From Pseudomonas sp. BN411 (GTDB taxonomy: Bacteria > Pseudomonadota > Gammaproteobacteria > Pseudomonadales > Pseudomonadaceae): a stretch of DNA of 64,000 nucleotides. Shown piece by piece: positions 56,092-64,000 of this stretch. Below the pieces are notes generated by a model that saw only the letters and a list, made by a program, of their open reading frames with translations, had not been told where the DNA came from and searched no databases. The DNA is taken from assembly GCF_029871235.1 (NCBI RefSeq), contig NZ_SSOM01000029.1:53815-117814 (forward strand), in the 5' to 3' direction. The number at the start of each line of letters is the position of its first letter. Position 1 is the first letter of the stretch. The translations under genes were made by a program, and so were the position numbers.

Positions 56092-59000
56092 TCAGGCATC
56101 GGCCTTCAATGAACCGTCATCGAGCATGTGGGTGATCACCGACGCTGTGTCGGCCGCACCGTAGGCTGCCTGCAGGTTCACCCCCTCCAACACGATAGTC
56201 TGTCCGGTGCCACCCGGATTGGCCGCCGTATTGGTATCCACGGTGATGGTGGTGTTGGTGCCGAAAGCCATGGTCAGGAAGTCGTCCAGGCTTCCCGCGT
56301 TGCTGTGTTCGCCAGTCAGCAGTTGCGACAGGTCCAGCTTGTCCTGCCCCGGAGTGAAGTCGGTGATGGTGGTGGTACCGGTTTCACCGGCCAGCCACTT
56401 GAAGGTGTCGGCGCCGCCGCCCCCCGTGAGCTGGTCATTGCCGCCGTTACCCGCCAGCACGTTGTTGCCGCTGTTGCCGGTCAGCACGTCGTTGAAGTGC
56501 GAGCCGAGCAGGTTCTCCATGTCGATCAGGGTATCCAGCCCGCCGCCGCCGGTGTTCTGCTGGCCAACCAGTGCGAGGTTCACCGCAACCCCGGAGGTGG
56601 CGTTGTCGTAGGAAGCCGTGTCGATCCCGGCCCCGCCGTTCAGCACATCGTTGCCCAGCCCGCCCACCAGCACATCGTCCCCGCCCATGCCTGACAGATT
56701 GTCATTGCCGGTGGTGCCATGGATCACATCAGCGCTCGCGGTGCCAATGAAGGTGGTGCTCGCCTCCATGGTCACGTGCAGGTTCTGGGTGGCCGTGGTA
56801 TCGCCGTCGGCATCCTTCACGCCCACCTGGAAGTCCAGGTCGGTATCCAGGGTGTTCTTCTCGCTGGTGATGAAGCCGACATCCGAAACCTTCAGGACGT
56901 CGTTGTCGGTCGCCGAGGAACCGAAGTCGGATACATCGTTCACATTGGTGGCACCGCCATTGCCAATCACCGAGTTGAAGTTGATGGCTGTGGTGGTGGT
57001 GATGCCTTCGACACTGGTGAGAATCTGGGCGCCGTAGATCTGCCAGTTCTCCCCGGGCGCATTGAAGTCGTTGTTCTCGATGACGATGGCGCCGTCGTTC
57101 TGGTCCAGCGTGATGCCATAGGCGGCCAGCGCCACGCTGTTGGTGGTCATGATGTCGTTGGTGCTCACCACCAGCGCCCGCGTGGTCTTGACCCCGCCCG
57201 TACCGATCAGCTTGAGCACCACAACGATGTCTTCATTACCGACCCCGTCGAACTTCAGGAACATCCCGGCCGCGCGGGCGCTCGGCTCGACGCCGACATT
57301 GCCTTTGGGATTGGTGGTGTAGAAGTTCAGGTCCAGGACCTCGCCCTTGCCCAGGGTGTCGCCACCCACGCCATTGGCCGCATTGCTCACGCTGACCCAC
57401 GAAGTGTTCTGGCTGAACAACTCGCCATTGGAGAAGACCGTGGGATTGTTCGTGCCTGCCCACAGGTTGTCGCTGCCGGTGCCGCCACCGGGTTCGGCGT
57501 AGGCGGTGTACTGCACGTAGAAATTGTTGGCCAACTCGACCACCGACACCGCCGGCTGCGTGTTGTCCAGTTGCGTGCTGTTCAGCTCGTAGCCGTTGAT
57601 GCTGATCGAGGTGCTGGTCTTGAAGATGTTGAACCCCTGGATAGGCTCGTCCAGCGACACCGTGTAGGTGCCATTGGCCTTGTCGAACACCAGGGTGCCG
57701 TTGGCCTCGACCAGGGAGCTGGGGCTCGCGGGGTTGGGCGCGTACTTGAAGCTGATGTCGAAGGTCGCACTGGTGTCCGACTCGGACTGCCAGGTCACCG
57801 CAGTCGAGGAAATGGCCGTGCCGCCGACATTGCCGCTGAGACTGATGCCGGAAAAGTCCGAATCGGAAGCCGAGAACGGCCCGGTGCCACGGGTATCGGC
57901 CCCGGTGGCGTAGATGAAGATCCCCGACCCGCCTGCCGGATTGTTGCCGTTGGAGTAGACGAGGTTGGAGGCCGCGAGGATCACCGGCACATCGTCCTCC
58001 ACCTGGATCAGCAGGTCGCCCGCCAGGGGCAGGTTGCCGCTGCCATTGCTGGCCTGCAGCGCTCCCGTCAGGTTCAGGGTGAGGAGTTGGTCGTCGCCGC
58101 CAGCGCCACTGGGATGATCCAGCGCGCCCAGCAGGGTGAAGGTGTAGTTGCCGTTGCTTTCCACCTGCAGGGTGAAGACGGTATCAGTACCCGCCTTGGC
58201 GACCAGGGTGTTGCCGACCCGCGAGTAGGCGATCGTCACACCGTCGGACGTCAGCGACGGCATTGCCTGCTGAACTGCAGCAATGCTGAACTGCGCACCG
58301 GCTGGCGTGCCCACCAGAAGTTCGCCGAGGTTGCCGGTGACCACGGTGGTCTGGGCGTCGCCGTCGGTGATGCCGCCGGGAAGTTCGTCCTCGTCCACCT
58401 TGCCGACCACCGGGGAAGCATCCTCGATCCGCACCGTCAGGGTCGCGCTGGATGGGTCGCCATCTTTGTCGACGATGGTGTAGGTGAAGCTCTCACTGGT
58501 ATCCGCCGCAATGCTTGTCGGCGCTGCGTAGGTCCAGGCGCCACTGGCGAAGTTGAGGCTCAGGTTGCCGCCACTGGCAGTGGCAATGTTGCTCAGCTGG
58601 CTGCCAGTGATGGTGCCGCCGCCGCTCACGCCGATAGTAGTGGCACCGTCCCAGGTGTAGGTGGTGCTACCGATCTGGATGGACAGGACGCGGCCTGCTC
58701 CGTCGGCACCGAAGGCATCGTCATCACCGCCACCCACGGCATTGTCACTGCCCAGCAGGACATTGCCCAACACCATATTGACGGCCTGGCCACTGCCCTC
58801 TGCAACGTCGGCACTGTCATTCATCGCCTGCGGCGTATCGTCGTCGACCTTGATGTTCAGCACGCCGTTTGCGCTGTCGCCATCCTTGTCGGTGACCTGG
58901 TAGGTCAGGGCGAACTGCTGGTCGTTCTCCTGTCCGCCCGCGTCATGCTGGATGGGCGCGAGCTGGGTGACGGTGTAGGCGCCACTGGTACTGTCGAGGG

Positions 59001-62000
59001 TCACCTTGAGGACCGACGTGGTGCCCTGCTTGATCAGCAGGTCGCTGCCGGACTTCTCGTAGACAAAGCCGCTGGGGCTGCCCGTGGTCAGCCACTGAAC
59101 GCTGCCGCCGCCGTCCGCGCCAAAGATGAAGCCGACATTGCCGGAGGTGTTCAGCGAATCCGCGTCGTCGCCCGAACCACCCGCGATACCGCCAGGCAAT
59201 GCGTCGTCGTCCAGTTGCACCAGGGCATTGCTGGTCACGTTCGGCGCGTCATCGCGGAAGCTGATGGCGTTGCCGAGGTCGAGGGTCGCGCTGTCCTTGT
59301 CGCCATCGCCGTCGGTGATGGTGGCGGTCAGGGTGATGAGGTCGGCGGCGGACAGGCCAGCCACCTGGTCGGGACCGATATCGGGCGAGTGCACGATGGC
59401 GCGTGTCTGTTCCAGGGTCACGCTGCCGTCGGATGCGACACTCAGGCGGAAGGCCAACTGACCGCCTCCGCTCACACGCCCGACGATGTCCGAGCCCTCC
59501 TTGGACAACAGGATGCTGTTGCCCGTCGCGGTGTCCTGCAGACCGCTGTTCACAGCCGGCGACTTCACTCCCAGGCTGTAGGTGATGGAGTTGCTGGCAG
59601 CCGCACCATCGGCGCCGAATACCGGAGTGAAGGCACCGGCAAAGCTGGTGCTGGCGGTGGTGCCCAGGGTGGTTTCGTCCACCTGCACACCCAATGCGCC
59701 AAGCCCTTTCACGCTGACATCGGGCACATCGTCGATGATGTCGATGGTCAGGGAACCCGTGCCGGTGTTGCCGTTGGCGTCGGTCACCGTGAAGGTGAAC
59801 GTCTCGGTGAACTGCAGGTTGTTGCCGTTGTTGCCCGGGTCGACCTTGGACGCGGACTGCAGGGTGTAGGTGTAGGAGCCGTTGCTGTTGACCACCAGTT
59901 GACCGTACTGGCCGTTACCCGCCCCGGCTTGCAGGTTGAAGGTGTAGGGCCCGTTGCCACCGCTGCCCAGCAGGGTGCCGCTGGCGAACTCGTCAGTGCT
60001 CGACGGCGAGCTGCCGAAGCTCAGGGCCGCTTCACGCACATCCCCATCCGAGCCGGCCTGCACGCTGCCCACTACGGTGTAGTTGGAGACGTTGATGGTC
60101 AGGGTCGTGGTGCTGAAGTCACCATCGCCATCGACGATGGTGTAGGTGAAGGTGTCGACCGCCCCTGCCTGGCCCACGCTGTTCGGATGGCTGGTGTAGC
60201 TGTAGCTGCCATCGGCATGCAGCACCAGGGTGCCGAGGCCGGTATCGATCGGTGTATCCACGCCACCGGAAACATGGGTCGTGGTATCCCCACCGGTGCG
60301 CACACCCACGACGCCGGTAGTCAGGGACGGGCGACCGTCGGCACCGAACACATCGGCGACCGAGCCCATCCCGTCGGCGCTGGTCACGCTGCCGTTCACC
60401 GTGGCGCCCTCACCGACCGAAGCGCTATCGGCCTTCGCTTCGGGCTCGTCGTCGACGATCTCGATGCGGACATTGTCCGACGCACTGGCCACGCCATCGT
60501 CAACGGTGATGAGGAAACCATCGATTTCCACACCGAGGCCATCGGTGGTGGCTTCGGTCAGGGTGTAGCTGAAGCTGTAGGTGCCGTTGTCGTAGCCGGT
60601 GATCTTCACCGTGCCGTGATCAGCGGCAAAGCTCTGCCCCACCAGGCTGGCGAAGCTGTGGGTGGTCAGGTTGACGCTGAGGCTGCCGACGCTCAGGTTC
60701 TTCAGGTTGGACAAGCCGTCCGAGTCGGCCACCGTGAAGCTGCCGGTCGTGACGGTGCTGCCGTCGCCAGCACTGGAGCCAGCCGGCAGGCCCTGCTCGT
60801 AGACCTTGGCCATAGTGCCCTGGGCATCCGGTGTGCTGACCTCCACCGTGGGTGCATCGTTGCTGCCGATGATGGTGAGGGTCAGGGTCGAACTGTCGGG
60901 ATCGCCGTCGGCATCCTGCATGCTGTAGGCGTATTGCAGGCTCACCTGTTGACCCGGAGCCAACGCTTCCACGGCCGCCGAACCATTGGCCAGGACAAAG
61001 CTGTAGCTGCCATCGGCGTTCAGGGTAACCAGACCATAGGGGGTGTTCACCAACAGGCTGCCATTATCGCCAGGTATCGCACCGGCGACGCCGTTCCAGC
61101 TGGTGAAGGCCGTGGGCTGGTCGGCGCCACCCGCATCATTGGTCAGCACATTGCCGAACAGGCTGCCAGTGTCACCGCCCTCGACGATGCTGGCGCTGTC
61201 TGCGACGGCTTCCGGGGTGTCGTCATCGACATTGATGGTCAGGCTGCCCGTGGCGGTGTCGCCGTCGGCATCCGTCACCTTGTAGGCGATGCTGAAACTC
61301 ACATCGTTTTCGTCCATGCCAGCCGAATGCAGGATCGGCCCGTTCTGGACGACGCTGTAGGCGCCGGTCGCCCAGTTCAGCGTCAGGGTGATGACCGTGA
61401 GTCCGCCCTGCTTGATCAGCAGGTTGTCGCCGTCCTTCTCGTAGCTGAAGCCGCTGGGCGCGCCAGTGGTGAGCAGGCTGATGGAGCCTGCCCCATCAGC
61501 ACCAAAGCTGTGCCCCAGGGTACCGGTGAGATTGGCGGTATCCGGCTGCACATCGCCCGTGCCGCCGGCATTGCCGAAGGCCAGCGCGTCGTCGTCCAGT
61601 TGCACGGCGGCATTGACGCGAACTTCCGGCGAATCGTCATCCACCTTGATGTAGAGCGATCCGGCGGCGAAGTCACCGTCGCGGTCGGTGATCTTGTACT
61701 CGACCTCGAAGCTCAGGTCGTTTTCGTCATCCCCATAGGGATGCATGACCGGCGCATTCTGGGTAACGGTGTAGGCACCGGTGAGCGCGTCCAGGGTGAC
61801 GGTGATGACCGTCACGCCACCCTGCTTGATCAGCAGGCCGTCCTGGGTTTCCACATAGGTGAAGCCGGCGGGTGCGCCACTGGTCTGCAGCTCGATCGAG
61901 CCCGCACCGTCGGCGCCGAAGCTGTGGACGATGACGCCGCTGGTGTTCTGCGTATCGGGCGTGACATCGCCCACGCCATCGGGGTTGCCATGGGGCAAGG

Positions 62001-64000
62001 CGTCGTCGTCGAGGCCGACGTTCACATAGGGGGCGATGCTGGGGGCGTCGTCCCTGAAGCTGATGGCGTTGCCCAGGTCGAGGGAGGCGCTGTCCTTGTC
62101 GCCATCGCTATCGGTGATGGTGGCGGTCAGGGTGACGAGGTCGGCGCTGGCCAGGCCGGACGCCTGGTCCGGCCCGGAGTTCGGGGTGTGGAAGATCGCC
62201 CGCGACTGCTCCAGTGTCACCGTACCGTCAGCCGCGACGCTCAGGCGGAAGGCCAGTTGTCCGCCGCCAACCACACGCCCGACGATGTCCGAGCCCTCCT
62301 TGAACAGCAGGATGCTGTTGCCCGTCGCGGTGTCCCGCAGGCCACTGTCCGCACCCGGCAATTTCACATCCAGGGCGTAGGTGGTGGCATTGCTGGCAGC
62401 CGCGCCGTCGGCACCGAATACCTTGGTGAAGGCACCGGCGAAACTGGTGCTGTCGGTAACGCCAAGGGTGGTTTCATCCACCTGCAGGTCAAGCCCTTGC
62501 AGGCCCTTCACGCTGACGTCCGGCACATCGTCGATGATGTCGATGGTCAGGGTGCCCACGCCGGTGTTGCCGTTGGCGTCGGTCACCGTGAAGGTGAAAG
62601 TCTCGGTGAATTGCAGGTTGTTGCCGTTGTTGCCCGGATTGACCTTGGGCGCGGACAGCAGCGTGTAGGTGTAGGAGCCATTGCCGTTGACCACCAGCTG
62701 GCCGTATTGGCCGACGCCCGCGCCAGCACTCAGGCTGAAGCTGTAGGGCCCGTTGCCGCCGTTGGCCACCAGGGTGCCGCTGGCGAACTCGTCGTTGCTG
62801 GCCGGCTCGGAACCGATGCCGAGTGCGGCTTCGCGCACATCGTTATCGGAGCCCGCCTGCACACTGCCGACCACTGTGATGTTGGACAGGTCGATGGTCA
62901 GGGTCGTGGTGCTGAGGTCGCCGTCGCCATCGACGATGGTGTAGGTGAAGGTATCGACCCCACCGGCCTGGCCCAGGCTGTTGGCATGGCTGGTGTAGCT
63001 GTAGCTGCCGTCGGCATGCAGCACCAGGATGCCCAGGCCGGTATCGATGGGCACATTCACACCGCCGGAAACATGGGTCGAGGTATCCCCACCGACGCGC
63101 ACACCCACGACGCCGGTAGTCGGCGACGGGCGGCCATCGGCACCGAACACATCCGCAACGGAGCCCAACCCGGCGCCTGTGACCACGTTGCCGGTCACGC
63201 TGCTGCCTTCGCTGACCGATGCGCCATCCGCTTTCGCCAGCGGCACATCGTCGACGATCTCGATGCTGACATTGGCCGAGGCGTTGGCCAGGCCGTCGCT
63301 TACCGACACCTGGAATCCGTCCGTCTCGAGACCGGTGGCATCGGTCGTGGCCGAGGTCAGGGTGTAGCTGAAGCTGTAGGTGCCATTGCTGTAACCAGTG
63401 ATTTGCACCGTGCCATGGGCGGTGGTGAAGCTCTGCCCGACCAGGCTGGCAAAGCCGCTGGTGGTGAGGTCAACGCTGAGGCTGCCGACGCTCAGGGTCT
63501 TCAGATTGGTCAGCCCATCGGAGTCCGCGACAGTGAAGCTGCCGGTGGTCACGTTGCTGCCGTCACCCGCGCTGCTGCCATCCGCCAGCCCCTTCTCGAA
63601 CACCTGGGCCAGGCTGCCACCAGCACCCGGGCTGCTGACTTCGACGGTGGGAATGTCGTTGCTGCCGAGGATGGTGATCGTCAGGGTCGAACTGCTCGGA
63701 TCACCGTCGCCGTCCTGCATGGAGTAGGCGTATTGCAGGGTGACCTGCTGCCCTTCGGTCAGGGCCTCCACCGCGGCCGCACCATTGGCCAACACGAAGC
63801 TGTACGTGCCATTGGCATTCAGGGTGACCACGCCGTAAGGGGTGTTCACCAGCAGACTGCCGTTCTCGCCGGGAGTCGCCCCGGTCACGCCGTTCCAGCT
63901 GGTGAAGGCATTGGGTTGATCTGCGCCACCGACATCGTTGTCCAGCACATTGCCGGCCAGACTCGACGGCACGCCGTTCTCGGTCAGGCTGCCGCTGTCC
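56092..64000 (-). CDS. Giant repetitive type I-secreted adhesin (LapA-like), C-terminal part
   Basis: The frame enters from beyond the right edge and ends at 56092, giving more than 2,630 residues without the N-terminus. Most of it is VCBS/cadherin-like repeats rich in Asp, Gly, Ser and Thr (for example YSFVLANG, VADSDGL, VDGDGDLSTTTLTI). Two long blocks align with an exact period of 2,799 bp. Three shorter modules start LDDDAL near 62,000, 61,600 and 59,200. A non-repetitive domain spans about 57,970-56,770. RTX calcium motifs (GGDDVLVGGLGNDVLNGGAG) lie near 56,700-56,630 and 56,480-56,400, ending in a type I secretion signal. LapG should cut its missing N-terminal part. Secretion genes are not in the window. 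Confidence 0.9.
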   Translation of the reverse strand, partial: DSGSLTENGVPSSLAGNVLDNDVGGADQPNAFTSWNGVTGATPGENGSLLVNTPYGVVTLNANGTYSFVLANGAAAVEALTEGQQVTLQYAYSMQDGDGDPSSSTLTITILGSNDIPTVEVSSPGAGGSLAQVFEKGLADGSSAGDGSNVTTGSFTVADSDGLTNLKTLSVGSLSVDLTTSGFASLVGQSFTTAHGTVQITGYSNGTYSFSYTLTSATTDATGLETDGFQVSVSDGLANASANVSIEIVDDVPLAKADGASVSEGSSVTGNVVTGAGLGSVADVFGADGRPSPTTGVVGVRVGGDTSTHVSGGVNVPIDTGLGILVLHADGSYSYTSHANSLGQAGGVDTFTYTIVDGDGDLSTTTLTIDLSNITVVGSVQAGSDNDVREAALGIGSEPASNDEFASGTLVANGGNGPYSFSLSAGAGVGQYGQLVVNGNGSYTYTLLSAPKVNPGNNGNNLQFTETFTFTVTDANGNTGVGTLTIDIIDDVPDVSVKGLQGLDLQVDETTLGVTDSTSFAGAFTKVFGADGAAASNATTYALDVKLPGADSGLRDTATGNSILLFKEGSDIVGRVVGGGQLAFRLSVAADGTVTLEQSRAIFHTPNSGPDQASGLASADLVTLTATITDSDGDKDSASLDLGNAISFRDDAPSIAPYVNVGLDDDALPHGNPDGVGDVTPDTQNTSGVIVHSFGADGAGSIELQTSGAPAGFTYVETQDGLLIKQGGVTVITVTLDALTGAYTVTQNAPVMHPYGDDENDLSFEVEYKITDRDGDFAAGSLYIKVDDDSPEVRVNAAVQLDDDALAFGNAGGTGDVQPDTANLTGTLGHSFGADGAGSISLLTTGAPSGFSYEKDGDNLLIKQGGLTVITLTLNWATGAYSVVQNGPILHSAGMDENDVSFSIAYKVTDADGDTATGSLTINVDDDTPEAVADSASIVEGGDTGSLFGNVLTNDAGGADQPTAFTSWNGVAGAIPGDNGSLLVNTPYGLVTLNADGSYSFVLANGSAAVEALAPGQQVSLQYAYSMQDADGDPDSSTLTLTIIGSNDAPTVEVSTPDAQGTMAKVYEQGLPAGSSAGDGSTVTTGSFTVADSDGLSNLKNLSVGSLSVNLTTHSFASLVGQSFAADHGTVKITGYDNGTYSFSYTLTEATTDGLGVEIDGFLITVDDGVASASDNVRIEIVDDEPEAKADSASVGEGATVNGSVTSADGMGSVADVFGADGRPSLTTGVVGVRTGGDTTTHVSGGVDTPIDTGLGTLVLHADGSYSYTSHPNSVGQAGAVDTFTYTIVDGDGDFSTTTLTINVSNYTVVGSVQAGSDGDVREAALSFGSSPSSTDEFASGTLLGSGGNGPYTFNLQAGAGNGQYGQLVVNSNGSYTYTLQSASKVDPGNNGNNLQFTETFTFTVTDANGNTGTGSLTIDIIDDVPDVSVKGLGALGVQVDETTLGTTASTSFAGAFTPVFGADGAAASNSITYSLGVKSPAVNSGLQDTATGNSILLSKEGSDIVGRVSGGGQLAFRLSVASDGSVTLEQTRAIVHSPDIGPDQVAGLSAADLITLTATITDGDGDKDSATLDLGNAISFRDDAPNVTSNALVQLDDDALPGGIAGGSGDDADSLNTSGNVGFIFGADGGGSVQWLTTGSPSGFVYEKSGSDLLIKQGTTSVLKVTLDSTSGAYTVTQLAPIQHDAGGQENDQQFALTYQVTDKDGDSANGVLNIKVDDDTPQAMNDSADVAEGSGQAVNMVLGNVLLGSDNAVGGGDDDAFGADGAGRVLSIQIGSTTYTWDGATTIGVSGGGTITGSQLSNIATASGGNLSLNFASGAWTYAAPTSIAADTSESFTYTIVDKDGDPSSATLTVRIEDASPVVGKVDEDELPGGITDGDAQTTVVTGNLGELLVGTPAGAQFSIAAVQQAMPSLTSDGVTIAYSRVGNTLVAKAGTDTVFTLQVESNGNYTFTLLGALDHPSGAGGDDQLLTLNLTGALQASNGSGNLPLAGDLLIQVEDDVPVILAASNLVYSNGNNPAGGSGIFIYATGADTRGTGPFSASDSDFSGISLSGNVGGTAISSTAVTWQSESDTSATFDISFKYAPNPASPSSLVEANGTLVFDKANGTYTVSLDEPIQGFNIFKTSTSISINGYELNSTQLDNTQPAVSVVELANNFYVQYTAYAEPGGGTGSDNLWAGTNNPTVFSNGELFSQNTSWVSVSNAANGVGGDTLGKGEVLDLNFYTTNPKGNVGVEPSARAAGMFLKFDGVGNEDIVVVLKLIGTGGVKTTRALVVSTNDIMTTNSVALAAYGITLDQNDGAIVIENNDFNAPGENWQIYGAQILTSVEGITTTTAINFNSVIGNGGATNVNDVSDFGSSATDNDVLKVSDVGFITSEKNTLDTDLDFQVGVKDADGDTTATQNLHVTMEASTTFIGTASADVIHGTTGNDNLSGMGGDDVLVGGLGNDVLNGGAGIDTASYDNATSGVAVNLALVGQQNTGGGGLDTLIDMENLLGSHFNDVLTGNSGNNVLAGNGGNDQLTGGGGADTFKWLAGETGTTTITDFTPGQDKLDLSQLLTGEHSNAGSLDDFLTMAFGTNTTITVDTNTAANPGGTGQTIVLEGVNLQAAYGAADTASVITHMLDDGSLKADA
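59231..63949 (-). repeat. Tandem super-repeat inside the adhesin, period 2,799 bp
   Basis: Four separated anchor pairs all lie exactly 2,799 bp (933 codons) apart: 61102/63901, 60557/63356, 59731/62530 and 59261/62060. The shared core covers about 59.2-61.15 kb and 62.0-63.95 kb at roughly 75-85% base identity by eye, with no frame change. Between the cores the right-hand unit carries two LDDDAL modules. Confidence 0.85.

Overview
The window is a GC-rich gammaproteobacterial chromosome segment, almost certainly Pseudomonas in the broad sense (the P. aeruginosa / P. resinovorans side of the genus). The evidence is the order ligA-zipA-smc-GntR-xdhABC-guaD followed by urate, allantoin and glyoxylate genes, which from memory matches P. 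aeruginosa; the FimV and Lap-type proteins; and Pseudomonas-style REP hairpins. No rRNA, tRNA, CRISPR array or intact insertion sequence was seen.

Layout. 1-1683 (minus): end of a compact Flp-pilus operon (Flp pilin, prepilin peptidase, AAA ATPase cut by the window edge), divergent from an AraC-type regulator (2056-2913). 2917-10574 (minus): ligA, zipA, smc and a GntR regulator. 10997-41149: a purine-to-central-metabolism island. It holds xanthine dehydrogenase with a 49-codon reading frame tucked between xdhB and xdhC, guanine deaminase, a GntR regulator, purine and urate permeases, the urate pathway (PuuD, UraH, UraD), allantoinase PuuE, ureidoglycolate lyase AllA, two Tsx-like porins, an 8-oxoguanine deaminase with an orphan solute-binding protein, a MoaA paralogue, a TetR regulator, a GlcG-like protein, and gcl-hyi-glxR-ttuD-pykF. 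A urea transporter follows (41297-42205). 42346-51327 (minus): a FimV-like protein, a MarR/MFS efflux pair, a DUF2804 protein, a membrane diguanylate cyclase and RecQ. 51465-55174 (plus): a UPF0149 protein, a YbaN-like protein, LapG and LapD. 55691-64000 (minus): a small unknown gene and the C-terminal part (more than 2,600 residues) of a giant repetitive type I-secreted adhesin, the expected LapG substrate.

How it fits together. Guanine goes to xanthine, urate, 5-hydroxyisourate, OHCU, allantoin and allantoate, then through ureidoglycolate to glyoxylate and urea. Glyoxylate goes through tartronate semialdehyde and glycerate to 2-phosphoglycerate, and, after enolase (not in this window), PykF makes pyruvate. 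The allantoate-to-ureidoglycolate enzyme is not in the window. Eight copies of a GntR-type palindrome (TTGTAYACAA and close variants) lie only in the intergenic regions of this island, and a second palindrome (TGACC-N4-GGTCA) recurs at four of its promoters; together they outline a purine/allantoin regulon. The right end is a c-di-GMP-controlled adhesion module (a diguanylate cyclase about 4 kb away, LapD, LapG, adhesin).
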